A DNA stretch of 51,574 nucleotides from Brevibacterium sp. S111 (GCF_004745075.1 NZ_RHFH01000018.1:1-51574), one strand, 5' to 3'; positions 8,931 to 17,845 are shown, numbered from the stretch's first letter. Made by a program: numbers and translations. The notes: a model not told the origin generated them from the sequence alone.

Positions 8931-9468
8931 GAGGCGCCTCCTCGGCGTTTGATGTCGATGTGTTTCGATGGCCATCCGAGGCAGGGCCGGCAGGCTCGGG
9001 CACGGGCGCAAGCACGGACTCAGGAGCGATCTCGGCCTCGGGAGCGATCTCGGCCTCGGGAGCAAGCTCGGTCACGAGAGCCTCAACGCGAGAGCGTATC
9101 TCGTCGCGGATTCTCCTGACGGCGTCGAGACTTTGCCCGGCGGGGTCGTCGAGCGTCCAGTCTTCGTATCTCGTGCCGGGGAAGACAGGGCAGGCATCCC
9201 CACAGCCCATGGTGATGACCACATCGGACGCGCGAACGTCTTCAGTGGCAAGAAGCGCGGGTCGGTTGTCCGTGATGTCGACGCCGACTTCGGTCATCGC
9301 CGCAACTGCAGTGGAGTTGAGCGAATCTGCCGGTTCGCTGCCGGCGGACCGGATCTCAACGAGGTCACCGGCCGCGTGGTGGAGGAAACCTGCCGCCATC
9401 TGCGATCTGCCCGAGTTGTGCACGCAGACGAACAGCACGCGTGGTTTCCTCGACGGTGTTGGACTCAT
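8923..9468 (-). CDS. arsC: arsenate reductase, low-molecular-weight phosphatase type (mycothiol-dependent-like)
   Basis: 181 aa. It reduces arsenate to arsenite. The P-loop VFVCVHNSGRSQMAAGF gives C-X5-R with the catalytic Cys. RSAGSEPADSLN and VDITDNRPALL follow, and MGCGDACPVFPG lies near residue 85. The core is about 130 residues and resembles the corynebacterial mycothiol/mycoredoxin-dependent class (ending DEIRSRVEALV). It is followed by a ~45-residue acidic, Ala/Pro/Glu-rich extension with a duplicated APEAEI unit not usual for the family. Start 9468 lies two bases after the acr3 stop codon. The extension overlaps the arsO start. Confidence 0.92.
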   Translation of the reverse strand: MSPTPSRKPRVLFVCVHNSGRSQMAAGFLHHAAGDLVEIRSAGSEPADSLNSTAVAAMTEVGVDITDNRPALLATEDVRASDVVITMGCGDACPVFPGTRYEDWTLDDPAGQSLDAVRRIRDEIRSRVEALVTELAPEAEIAPEAEIAPESVLAPVPEPAGPASDGHRNTSTSNAEEAPHV

Positions 9469-9470
9469 GC

Positions 9471-10562
9471 TCAGATCGCTCGCCGTTCAGCGCTGGATGG
9501 AAAGAATCGCGGACGAGCCCAGAGCGCCACATAGACGAGACCGACGAGGATGGGCACCTCGATCAGCGGTCCGACCACGCCCGCCAGCGCTTGCCCGGAA
9601 GTCACACCGTAGGTGCCGATCGCAACGGCGATGGCCAGTTCGAAATTATTGCCTGCTGCAGTGAACGCCAAGGTCGTTGTCTTCTCGTATCCGAGCCTCA
9701 GCACACGGCCGACGACCATCCCGATGGCGAAGACGCTGACGAAATAGACGAGCAGCGGCAAGGCGATGCGAGCAACGTTCTTCGGGTGAGTGGTGATCTC
9801 GTCACCCTGGAGCGCGAAGAGCACGACGATCGTGAAGAGCAGACCGTAGAGCGCCCACGGGCCGAGCTTGGGGAGGAAGCGCTCTTCATACCAGGACCGC
9901 CCCTTGACCTTCTCCCCGAACGTGCGGGTGAGGAACCCCGCAATGAGAGGGACGCCGAGGAAGACGAGGACGCTGAGAGTGATTGCCCAGAACGAGAACT
10001 CGCTGCTGGTCGTCGGCAGACCCAGAAGCTCGGGCAACCACTGCAGGTAGAACCAACCGAGGAGTCCGAAGGCCAGCACCTGGAACACTGAGTTGATCGC
10101 CACAAGCACCGCGGCGGCTTCTCTGTCACCGCAGGCGAGATCGTTCCAGATGAAGACCATGGCGATGCATCGAGCAAGACCGACGATGATCAGCCCTGTG
10201 CGGTACTCGGGGAGATCGGGCAGGAAAAGCCATGCGAGGACGAACATGAACGCGGGCGCGGCCAACCAGTTGATGATCAGCGAGGTGACCATGAGCCTCT
10301 TGTCGGCGAGCACGTGCCCTGTCTCGTCGAAGCGGACCTTAGCCAGGACCGGATACATCATGACGAGCAGGCCCACCGCGATCGGCAGAGACACATCGGC
10401 GACTTTGACGGAGTCCAGTGCCGCCCCGAGACCGGGAATGATCCTGCCGAGGAGGAGGCCGACACCCATGGCCACGAGGATCCAAACCGGCAGGAATCGA
10501 TCAAGAGTCGAAAGCTTCGCAGCCACCGGCGAGGCTGTATGCGCGGTCGTCGTGGAGGTCAT
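9471..10562 (-). CDS. acr3: ACR3-family arsenite efflux permease
   Basis: 363 aa, about ten transmembrane helices. Family marks include LARCIAMVFIWNDLACGD, with the conserved Cys thought to be needed for arsenite transport, and TAAGNNFELAIAVAIG. ATG 10562 (MTSTTTAH) is preceded by GGGAGAG. It is the first gene of the minus-strand ars operon and is divergent from arsR, from which it is separated by a 119-bp control region. It would export the arsenite made by ArsC. Confidence 0.95.
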   Translation of the reverse strand: MTSTTTAHTASPVAAKLSTLDRFLPVWILVAMGVGLLLGRIIPGLGAALDSVKVADVSLPIAVGLLVMMYPVLAKVRFDETGHVLADKRLMVTSLIINWLAAPAFMFVLAWLFLPDLPEYRTGLIIVGLARCIAMVFIWNDLACGDREAAAVLVAINSVFQVLAFGLLGWFYLQWLPELLGLPTTSSEFSFWAITLSVLVFLGVPLIAGFLTRTFGEKVKGRSWYEERFLPKLGPWALYGLLFTIVVLFALQGDEITTHPKNVARIALPLLVYFVSVFAIGMVVGRVLRLGYEKTTTLAFTAAGNNFELAIAVAIGTYGVTSGQALAGVVGPLIEVPILVGLVYVALWARPRFFPSSAERRAI

Positions 10563-10681
10563 CGCTCTCCCTGGGAAAGAGTCGGTCGGGCGGCGGGACT
10601 CACCGCAGACACATTGAAGTTCATCGATACGATCGAAACACAACGCATCGACAACTGTCAATATGTAGGCATAATGGTGGT
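10563..10681. promoter_or_regulatory. divergent ars control region
   Basis: This is the spacer between acr3 (minus) and arsR (plus). For arsR a TCGACA at 10648-10653 and CATAAT at 10670-10675 are 16 bases apart, and the GTG start at 10682 lies seven bases after the -10, so the arsR message is probably leaderless. The AT-rich ACAACTGTCAATATGTAGGC between and around these boxes is the likely ArsR operator. This is by analogy with other ArsR regulators; no half-site is proven. Confidence 0.6.
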
Positions 10682-11050
10682 GTGAGCCTTGCACACCCCG
10701 ACCCAGACATCGCTTCGGACACCTGCTGCCCGTCGCTGACCGTTGCGCCTCTGAGCCGCGACGACGCCCAGGACTTCGCCCGCACACTCAAAGCCGTGTC
10801 CGACCCGACCCGGCTCCAGCTGGTGTCCCTTGTCGCCGCACACGACGATCAGGAGGCCTGCCTGTGCGACCTCATCGACCCTGTCGGTCTCGGTCAGCCC
10901 ACGGTGTCCCACCATCTGAAGATCCTCGTCGACGCGGGAGTCCTGCGTCGCGAGAAGCGCGGAATCTGGTCGTACTATTCGCTGGAGGCGGAGACCCTGA
11001 GCAGATTGGCGTCATTCCTGTCCCCGAGTAGGACACCGCAACCAGACTGA
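10682..11050 (+). CDS. arsR: ArsR/SmtB-family arsenite-responsive repressor
   Basis: 122 aa winged-helix regulator: FARTLKAVSDPTRLQLVSLV, then TVSHHLKILVDAGVLRREKRG as the recognition helix and wing. Cys15-Cys16 near the N-terminus and Cys60/Cys62 in EACLCDL match the layout of the corynebacterial ArsR that binds As(III) through an N-terminal Cys pair plus a third Cys, rather than the E. coli CVC-only type. Start is GTG 10682 directly downstream of a -10 box. It would repress acr3-arsC-arsO and itself until arsenite binds. Confidence 0.92.
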   Translation: MSLAHPDPDIASDTCCPSLTVAPLSRDDAQDFARTLKAVSDPTRLQLVSLVAAHDDQEACLCDLIDPVGLGQPTVSHHLKILVDAGVLRREKRGIWSYYSLEAETLSRLASFLSPSRTPQPD

Positions 11051-11115
11051 GTTGCTGAAAGTCTCACCGAGCCGAACGTCGGCCGAGGCCGCCGACAACG
11101 GTCCCCGAGTGCACA

Positions 11116-11148
11116 GGGGCGGAGCCGATATCAGTTCGGCTCCGCCCC
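11116..11148. terminator. bidirectional hairpin between arsR and the LPXTG gene
   Basis: GGGGCGGAGCCGA and TCGGCTCCGCCCC form a perfect 13-bp stem around a seven-base loop. It lies between convergent genes and can serve both directions. No long T-run follows, as is common in high-GC hosts. Confidence 0.75.
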
Positions 11149-11175
11149 CGTTCTCATCTCAGGCTCGAGACTTCA

Positions 11176-13287
11176 TCACATCGGGGTGGTCTTCCGTCGC
11201 CTCGAGACGAGGACAGCAGCGATTCCGCCCCCGATGAGAAGCACGCCGAGGAGGCCGAACGTCACAGCCCCGGCAGCACCTGTCCGCGGCAGATGATCAT
11301 TGCCATTGCCGTGACCGTTTGCGTCACTGTCACTCGCAGACCCATCGGCCGAGGTGGTGCCACCGTCCGACGCGCTCGACGCGTTACTGTCCGCGGCGGG
11401 ATTCGTCGAGACATCTTCACGCCCCTCGGGATCGGTCGAGGCCTCCCCCGCCGGGTCAGTCGACGCTTTCCCCTCAGGATTGGTCGACGTGTCGGCATCA
11501 GGATCGGCAGACGCCTCCGCCGCTGGGTCAGTCGATGCCTTCGCATCCGGGTCAGTCGAGACATTCCCGTCCGGATCGGCCGCGGTATCAGCGTCAGGAT
11601 CAGTCGATGCTTTCGCATCCGGGTCGGCCGCGGTGTCCGAATCCGGATCGGCAGCAGTGTCAGCGTCAGGATCGCTCGCGGTGTCCGCATCAGGGTCAGC
11701 CGCAGAGTCCGCGTCCGGGTCAGTCGCGGTGTCGGCATCAGGATCGGCCGCAGTGTCCGCGTCCGGGTCAGTCGCGGTGTCAGCGTCAGACTCCTGCGAT
11801 GCCTCGGATTCGGCGTTCGGGTCGGTCGACGCTTCTGCATCTGGATCTGCGGAGGCATCGCCGTCCGGATCGGCATCGGCACCGGTGCTCTTCGTGTTGA
11901 CGATGTCGGAGAACGTCACGACCCGCTTCTCGCCACTGATCGTCACCGTCTGCGTCTCATCCGAGAGTGCATAGCCCTCGGGAGCGCTGGTCTCCTTGAT
12001 GGTGTAGTCGCCCCAGGCCAGGTCCGACACTTCGAACTGTCCGGCAGCCTCGTCGGCGTCGAGATCGCCGTTGTCGGTTACGACGAAGTCTTTGCCGTTC
12101 GGACCCGTGAGAGTGAACTCAGCTCCGGCAAGCGCTTTGCCGTCCTCATCGACCTTCTTCCAGCTCAGCGCCCCGGGGATCTGCTCATTGATGATCTGGC
12201 AGGTGACGATCGCGTCCGTGCCGACTGTTTCGGTCAGCTGGAATCCATCAGCGATGTTCTTCGTGTCGACTTCACGTCCGTCTGCGGTGCAGACCGCGTT
12301 CGCACCGGTCTGCTGTTGCAGCCGGTAGCCTTCCTGCTGCTCTTCGGTGGCCTGCACTCCATCGGCAGGAGCCTTCAGTTTGAAGCTCACCGTACCGTCG
12401 GCGTTCGTGGTCTTCTCGGCCCCGTCCACCGCATCCGGAGACGAGATCGCCCAGCCTTCGCCGGGATGCTTCTTCGTCTCTCCGTGGCCCCCGACTCCGG
12501 GATCGATGAGCTTCGTGACATTGAGTGTGCCGCGGCAGCTCTTCGTGGCGATCTCGCGCAGCTGTTTGGTCAGTGCGGAGTAATCGGAGATCACGTAGTA
12601 GTCGTCGCCTGCTGTTTGGCCGGAGACCAACTTGATGTTGTCCTCATTGATCTCGCTGCCCACCCCGAGGCCGACGACCTTGGTTCCCTCGGATTTCAGC
12701 GCGTTCGCCGATTCGATGGCTTTGTCGATGTCGATCTGGTCGGTTCGCGTACCGCGGTCGGTGTTGCCCCTCTCGGATCCCGGCACACCGTAGGCCGTGG
12801 GTTTGCCGTCGGTGACGAACAGCACCAGATCATGGCTTGTTCCGTCGAGCTGTCCGAGCCCCCGGTCCCAGTTCGTGCCTCCCGCGTCCTGCGGAACTCG
12901 CCGGAGTGCATCGACCCGGTCGTTGAGCTCGCCGACGGAGTCAGAGGTTGCAACAGATGTGCTGGCGATCGGGTCATTGGTGCCATCGGGTCCGAAGGTC
13001 GCGAAGGTGTTGACGGACACTCTGCTCGGAGTTCCGGCCAGGCCCTCGGTGACAGCCTTGGCCGCCGTCTTCGAATCATCGACGTCACGATCGGACAGGG
13101 AATTCGACAGGTCGAGGACGACCCCGATATCGAGACCACACTTGTCTGCCAATGAGGGGTTCGGCTGTGGTTCGGGGGCCGCCTGCGCGGGCGAGACGGC
13201 CGCGCCGAGGAATGCGAACGAAGCGAGAACGGACGACGCGAGGATCGCGGCTCCGTGCTTCGTGAGGGGATGTCGCTTCAGGGACAA
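11176..13287 (-). CDS. LPXTG-anchored surface protein with VWA and Cna-B domains and long acidic repeats
   Basis: 703 aa from TTG 13287, chosen because AAGGAG sits seven bases upstream and a normal signal peptide follows (MSLKRHPLTKHG, hydrophobic core, cleavage after AQA near 36). A von Willebrand A domain follows with MIDAS motif DLSNS (DXSXS) and FVTDGKP. A Cna-B/SpaA-type domain is clear at about 365-460 (KKVDEDGKALAGAEFTL ... YTIKETSAPEGYAL), with a poorer one before it. About 170 residues of DPDADTA-type acidic repeats come next, then the sortase signal LPRTG, a membrane helix and RRRKTTPM. It would be sortase-linked to the wall and bind a ligand through the VWA domain. No sortase gene is in the window. 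The divergent ECF gene may control it. Confidence 0.9.
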   Translation of the reverse strand: MSLKRHPLTKHGAAILASSVLASFAFLGAAVSPAQAAPEPQPNPSLADKCGLDIGVVLDLSNSLSDRDVDDSKTAAKAVTEGLAGTPSRVSVNTFATFGPDGTNDPIASTSVATSDSVGELNDRVDALRRVPQDAGGTNWDRGLGQLDGTSHDLVLFVTDGKPTAYGVPGSERGNTDRGTRTDQIDIDKAIESANALKSEGTKVVGLGVGSEINEDNIKLVSGQTAGDDYYVISDYSALTKQLREIATKSCRGTLNVTKLIDPGVGGHGETKKHPGEGWAISSPDAVDGAEKTTNADGTVSFKLKAPADGVQATEEQQEGYRLQQQTGANAVCTADGREVDTKNIADGFQLTETVGTDAIVTCQIINEQIPGALSWKKVDEDGKALAGAEFTLTGPNGKDFVVTDNGDLDADEAAGQFEVSDLAWGDYTIKETSAPEGYALSDETQTVTISGEKRVVTFSDIVNTKSTGADADPDGDASADPDAEASTDPNAESEASQESDADTATDPDADTAADPDADTATDPDADSAADPDADTASDPDADTAADPDSDTAADPDAKASTDPDADTAADPDGNVSTDPDAKASTDPAAEASADPDADTSTNPEGKASTDPAGEASTDPEGREDVSTNPAADSNASSASDGGTTSADGSASDSDANGHGNGNDHLPRTGAAGAVTFGLLGVLLIGGGIAAVLVSRRRKTTPM
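11400..11880 (-). repeat. coding repeat array (DPDAD-type, ~24 bp unit)
   Basis: About 20 degenerate eight-codon units read as DPDADTAA/DPDADTAT/DPDAKAST and similar. They form an acidic stalk between the Cna-B part and the LPXTG signal. Such arrays change length by recombination or slippage. The reading frame remains open throughout. Confidence 0.8.
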
Positions 13288-13739
13288 GGAGTTGCTCCTT
13301 CGGAACGGTCCCGCCGCCTCGGCGTTCTGCGAACGACAGGCGAGGGGATGCACTGGAAATGATGTGAGGTGGCCCTGCAGCCACGTGGTTCCGCAGGGCC
13401 GCCTCGGTGAGTCCGGGACTCGGAGGGGACCCGAATCGGCTGTTGTACAACCGCCGGCTCGGGCATGGAGCGGCCTTGGGTCTTGACCTCTCCATAGACT
13501 GAGACCCGTGAGCGGCCGCATTCGTTCGCGAGTCGAGAAAAGTTTTTTCTCCGCCGCACAGGTCCGAAACCTCGCCGCCACCCGCCGAGACGCCAATGTT
13601 TGGGAAGCCGAGAATTCCTGCTGTATAGTTTCAGCATTCCCCCGAAATACCCCGGTACTGTTCCCCGAATCACAGTCGAGGTCCCCGATATGCATACTCG
13701 AAAACGACGTCCGTACCGCTGCTTTGAGGCACCGGGCCG
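13288..13739. promoter_or_regulatory. divergent control region between LPXTG gene and ECF sigma gene
   Basis: About 450 bases without a credible gene. GAGAAAAGTTTTTTCTC at 13535-13551 is a perfect 7-bp inverted repeat with a 3-base gap. TATAGT at 13624-13629 is a possible -10 for the plus strand. The stretch 13600-13700 is rich in CCCCGAA-type words that could include an ECF -35 element, but I cannot fix one. AAGGAG just upstream of TTG 13287 is the ribosome site of the surface protein. Confidence 0.45.
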
Positions 13740-15542
13740 ATGACCGAGGCGTTGTCGTCTCCGGCCGACGGTTCCCCGTCCTCAGCCGGGTTTGCGCACT
13801 CGAGCAGCACACTCACTGACGCCGAGCTCTGTGCCCGCATCCGTCACCATCGACCCGATTCCTCAGCAGGACGGGCGGCCTTCGGTGAGCTCTATGCCCG
13901 GCATCGGCTGCCCGCACTGCACTTCGCACTGCGCCTCAACAGAGAACGCGGTCGAGCCGAGGATGCCGTCGCCGAAGCCTTTGCCAAGATCTGGCGCGCC
14001 TGGGGACGGGGTGCGGGTCCCGAAGAGTCGTTCAAGCCCTACCTCATGGCCGCTGTGCGGTCCGAGTCGTACCGGCGCTCAGCGACGACCCGTGCCACCA
14101 CGACCGTTGAACCCGAGGTGCTGACGTTCCTCGCCGACCCCGAACCGAGCGACCACGCCGCCGAGGTGGCTGAGCGAGACCAGCTTGGCCGTGCGTTCAG
14201 AGGGCTCCCCGATGCGTGGCAGAGCGCGCTCACACTGATCGACATCGACGGCGTACCGACCGCCGATGCCGCCGCATCGATGGACTTGTCCCCGAACTCC
14301 TTCAGCTCGCTTCTTCGGCGCGCCCGAGAAGGGCTTCGCGCCGCATACCTGCAGCAGCACGTCGAGCCGAGTCCACCGGAATGTGCGGAGTTCTCCGCCG
14401 ACCTCGCGCGCTTCGTGCGCCATCAGCTGAGCCCGAAACGCGCCGAGGCGATCCAGGCTCATCTCAGTCAGTGCAGTCACTGCCGTCGACAGTCCTTCAG
14501 ACTCCGCAGCCTCAACACGACGTTCCAGGCATGGATCACGCCTGCCGTACTCGCCGCCGCGCTCATCGAGATCGGCCATTTCCCGAAGGGCGGCGTGCTG
14601 CTGACGGGAACGAGCACGTTGAAGGCCGAATCCGGGGCTCAGATGGGAGCGGGCGCCTCTGAGCCACACTCGAGCGCACTCATCGGAGGCTCGAAGAGCG
14701 GCGTGGGCGCCGCAGGCGCGGGAAGCTCCGGGAGCGGCGGTGCGGGGATCGCAGCCGGAGTGTCGACACTCAAAGTCGCTCTCGCAAGCATCGCTGCCAC
14801 CGCTGCCATCGCCGCCGGCACCGTCACTCTGGTGGATCTGCAGAACGATTCCGCCCCTCGTCCTGCCGCTGCGGCGGAAGCTTCTTCGGCACCCGCGCCC
14901 GCACCACTACCGATTTCTCCTCCGACCTCTTCGCCGCAGGCGGCGGTGCCGGATCGCGGCAGCGAGAACAGTGCGGACGCAGCCGAACGCGACGAAAAAT
15001 CGGATTCCGTTCGCTCCGGCCCACCCGACGAGGCCCCGGCGCCGGACGCACACGATGAACATTCTCCGGTCCCACAGGAAGACGCTCAAACGCCGGCCCC
15101 TGAAGCGGAGAACCAGCCATCTGCACCGAGCGATGAGCCGGCAGGGACTCCGAGCGATAAACGTGCGGAGGCTCCGGGTGATGAGCCGGCAGAGGCTCCG
15201 GGTGATCGGGATGAGCCGGCAGAGGAGGGCGAAGAGCAGAAGCCCGCCGAGGAGGCGGATGAGTCCTCGCCTCCGCCGATCACCGATGCTGCCGACCCTG
15301 CACCGACCGAGGGACCGACGACTGCGGGTGATCCGGGACCGGAGCCCACGGAGTCAGACGCAGAGACCTCTGCCGCCTCGGATGGTTCCAGCGACTCGGA
15401 CGATTCCGCCGACGCAGGCACCCCGTCCGACTCGGACGATTCCGCCGACGCAGGTTCTTCCGACGCCTCGGATACCGTGGGCGAAGACGGTGACGGGGGA
15501 TCCCACTGCCACTACTTCGGCTGGTGGGAACACTGTCACTGA
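13740..15542 (+). CDS. ECF sigma factor fused to zinc anti-sigma module, membrane helix and long acidic tail
   Basis: 600 aa. Residues ~30-115 form sigma region 2 (AFGELYARHRLPALHFA ... AEDAVAEAFAKIWRAW), and ~148-205 region 4 (RAFRGLPDAWQSALTLIDI ... LRRAREGLRAAYL). A zinc anti-sigma-like motif H-X3-C-X2-C (HLSQCSHC, 241-248) follows, with ECAEF... leading in. A Gly/Ser linker comes next, a transmembrane helix at about 343-366, then ~230 residues rich in Pro, Glu, Ala and Asp ending SHCHYFGWWEHCH, a Cys/His-rich terminus. This layout recalls actinobacterial ECFs with built-in C-terminal control domains (the ECF53-like type). I infer signal-controlled release from the membrane. The ribosome site is weak (GAGGCACC). 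It sits divergent from the LPXTG gene. Confidence 0.85.
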   Translation: MTEALSSPADGSPSSAGFAHSSSTLTDAELCARIRHHRPDSSAGRAAFGELYARHRLPALHFALRLNRERGRAEDAVAEAFAKIWRAWGRGAGPEESFKPYLMAAVRSESYRRSATTRATTTVEPEVLTFLADPEPSDHAAEVAERDQLGRAFRGLPDAWQSALTLIDIDGVPTADAAASMDLSPNSFSSLLRRAREGLRAAYLQQHVEPSPPECAEFSADLARFVRHQLSPKRAEAIQAHLSQCSHCRRQSFRLRSLNTTFQAWITPAVLAAALIEIGHFPKGGVLLTGTSTLKAESGAQMGAGASEPHSSALIGGSKSGVGAAGAGSSGSGGAGIAAGVSTLKVALASIAATAAIAAGTVTLVDLQNDSAPRPAAAAEASSAPAPAPLPISPPTSSPQAAVPDRGSENSADAAERDEKSDSVRSGPPDEAPAPDAHDEHSPVPQEDAQTPAPEAENQPSAPSDEPAGTPSDKRAEAPGDEPAEAPGDRDEPAEEGEEQKPAEEADESSPPPITDAADPAPTEGPTTAGDPGPEPTESDAETSAASDGSSDSDDSADAGTPSDSDDSADAGSSDASDTVGEDGDGGSHCHYFGWWEHCH

Positions 15543-15559
15543 GCCTTCTCTGAGGAGCC

Positions 15560-17845
15560 CTACCCCCGCTGGTTCCGGTGAGCGTAAGCAACAGCCTCGG
15601 CCCGGCTGCGCACCCCGAGCTTCCGGTACAACGCCGACAGCCGGTTCTTCAGTGTTCCGGGCACGACTCCGAAGTCCCTGGCGATCTGTGCCACGGACTT
15701 CGGGGAGTCGATGGCGAAGAGCAGCGACATCTCGGCCGAGGTGAGGTCGGTCTGGAAGTCAGGCGGCACCGGCACCGTCTCGGGAAGCTCACGCAGCCGT
15801 CTCTGCAGTTCGGCCGCCGTCACCTCCTCGGCGCAGAAGGATCTGGCCAGGGCGCGCCATCTCGTGCATTCGGCCGTTGCGGAGATGAGCGCCTCTCGGG
15901 CGGCCTTCGACAGTTGGGCGACGGCGAGCGCCGAGGAGGTGATCGCACAGTAGTCGAGCATGTGGCCGAAGGCCTCGAATGCTTCGGCCGCGCGGCCTTC
16001 GTGGTGGAGCATCTCCACGCGCAGCGCCATCGCACAGCTCTTGATCCGGGGTCCCTGATCGCCATCGAGTATCTGCCCGGTGGTGGTCCACAGCCGGTCG
16101 TGCTGACCGAAGGCCAGGGCCAGGCGCGCCTTGATGATCGAGTATCCGGGACTCTCCGGGCCCATGTGATCGCCGAGGTCCTGCAGGCCCTTCGTGTCCC
16201 CCGCGGCCACCAGGACGAGACCGAGGATGTTGACCATGCCGGAGAAGCGCGCATTGGAAACCCCGGCCTGCGGCGAGAACCCGACCTCCTCGCTCTCGGC
16301 CAACAGCTTCGCCGCGATCGAGGCGTAGTCGAGGTACACATAGCTCAGGCTGTGGACGAGGTCGGGGACCGGACCGAGATACTGGGTCGGCCGTGCCGCC
16401 TCGAGCGCGGGTATGCAGCGCACGGCAGCGTCGACGTCTATCCGGTCGAGGCTGCGCATCATCTCGACGCAGAGGGCGGTGTGTTCATCGGGAAGCGAAT
16501 CCATCCCGAACCGACGAGCGTTGACCCGCGCCTGCGCGAGCCTGCGATCCATGTCCACCCCGTGGCCGTGGCCCATTCCGGCCAGAGCCGTGACCACCAG
16601 TCCGGAGAGCAGGGGGTGGGGCGAGTTCGGTGTGTAGATCTCGGCGAACCGGACGACCTGTTCGAGCACCCTCATCGCTTCGGGAAAACGCCCGGCTGCG
16701 ACCAGGTTCCGTCCGTGTTCGAGGTCGAGTTCGGCCTGCAGCATGAGCGTCGGCCCGGGTGCTTGCGCAGCGATCCGGCGCAGGCGCTGCCGCCCGAGGT
16801 CGATCACGTCCAGTGCTGCTTTGCTCTCGCGGTTCAGCCGATGCGAGCGCGCTTCGAGCATCGTCAGCACGCTCACCTCGTTCGCGGTGAGCGCATCCGC
16901 AGGATCGGCGGACAGCCGACCGGCCATTTCGGGCAGCACGATGCTGTCGAAGTCGGTCGCAGCCAGCAGCTGGGCCATGTCATCGGTGCCGAGCCGCAGA
17001 CGGGTCGAGTCGATGCGGCGTGCCGCGCTGCGGGCCAGGGTGAGGATGGGGTTGCCGGCCAGCACATCTTCGGGGACGCCGAGGAGGGCCTCGATGGCGC
17101 CGGGAACGTCGACGAAGACGTTGACCGAACGCCGCGTCCACCCTCGTTCGAGGGCACGCCAGTCTCTGGTCTCGACGACGAGGTCGAGGATTTCACCGAG
17201 TCCGGCCCGACTCTCCGAACGCTGCCGGCCGACCGCATCGGCCACTGCCGCGCTGAGGGCCTGTCGGGGGCTCTTCTCGGCCAGATCCGCATCGACTTCG
17301 GTGACTCGGCGCATGAGGGCGCGGATGACAGCGGGGACGGCGAACACCTCATCGGTGCCGGTGGACACGGTGAGCAGGCCCTCTGCAGTCAGCAGTGAGG
17401 TGAGGTCCGCGGGGGCAGCCGTCGTTTCCACCTCGGCGGAGGCGAAGGCCGAATGGACCAGGTCGATCATGCTCGTCGTGATCTGCGGGGCCCATGAGAA
17501 CAGGGCGAGCAGGTACAGGGCCCCGGATTCGCGCGACGGTCCGGCCGGGGTGGGTGTGAACTCGGGGCCGAGCATGGCGAAGGTGCGGTCCGGGTCGGTG
17601 TCGGCTGCCGGGAGACCGGCATCGCTGCGGCCTCTGAGAATGGCGCCGGCGATTCGGATCCGACCGCCGGTCGAGTGGCGCAGCCGGTCGACTTCGGCGT
17701 CGGTCAGGGACTCGCCGACCTCGATGGCTGCAGCGAATTCCGCCGCCGAGGCGGCGCGGGGACCGAATTGCGCCTCGAACGCCGAGGGCCGCCTTGAGGC
17801 CGGCGCTTCCGGGTTCTCGGGTCGTTTCGCGGGTTCAGCTTTCAC
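15560..17845 (-). CDS. LuxR-type HTH regulator with long helical repeat region
   Basis: 761 aa. The C-terminal ~60 residues form a LuxR-like helix-turn-helix (LTSAEMSLLFAIDS, SVAQIARDFGVVPGTLKNRLSALYRKLGV). Upstream lies ~550 residues of alpha-helical, TPR-like character. An N-terminal region without a visible Walker motif replaces the ATPase of MalT-type proteins. The gene converges on the ECF gene, leaving only 17 bases between their stops. The start at 17845 has only weak ribosome-site support. The target is unknown; the divergent TM2/Ltp gene or the neighbouring surface genes are candidates by position only. Confidence 0.8.
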   Translation of the reverse strand: MKAEPAKRPENPEAPASRRPSAFEAQFGPRAASAAEFAAAIEVGESLTDAEVDRLRHSTGGRIRIAGAILRGRSDAGLPAADTDPDRTFAMLGPEFTPTPAGPSRESGALYLLALFSWAPQITTSMIDLVHSAFASAEVETTAAPADLTSLLTAEGLLTVSTGTDEVFAVPAVIRALMRRVTEVDADLAEKSPRQALSAAVADAVGRQRSESRAGLGEILDLVVETRDWRALERGWTRRSVNVFVDVPGAIEALLGVPEDVLAGNPILTLARSAARRIDSTRLRLGTDDMAQLLAATDFDSIVLPEMAGRLSADPADALTANEVSVLTMLEARSHRLNRESKAALDVIDLGRQRLRRIAAQAPGPTLMLQAELDLEHGRNLVAAGRFPEAMRVLEQVVRFAEIYTPNSPHPLLSGLVVTALAGMGHGHGVDMDRRLAQARVNARRFGMDSLPDEHTALCVEMMRSLDRIDVDAAVRCIPALEAARPTQYLGPVPDLVHSLSYVYLDYASIAAKLLAESEEVGFSPQAGVSNARFSGMVNILGLVLVAAGDTKGLQDLGDHMGPESPGYSIIKARLALAFGQHDRLWTTTGQILDGDQGPRIKSCAMALRVEMLHHEGRAAEAFEAFGHMLDYCAITSSALAVAQLSKAAREALISATAECTRWRALARSFCAEEVTAAELQRRLRELPETVPVPPDFQTDLTSAEMSLLFAIDSPKSVAQIARDFGVVPGTLKNRLSALYRKLGVRSRAEAVAYAHRNQRG

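Noticed and set aside
11400..11880. Repeat array considered as CRISPR
   Set aside because: Units are 24-bp in-frame codons without unique spacers, inside an LPXTG protein.
13278..13812. Upstream extension of the LPXTG protein to 13812
   Set aside because: The added ~175 residues lack a signal peptide and have non-coding composition; TTG 13287 has AAGGAG and starts a canonical signal peptide.
15578..17398. 606-aa plus-strand ORF opposite the LuxR-type gene
   Set aside because: The minus-strand frame carries a clear HTH; the plus frame is an unstructured His/Arg/Gly-rich shadow.
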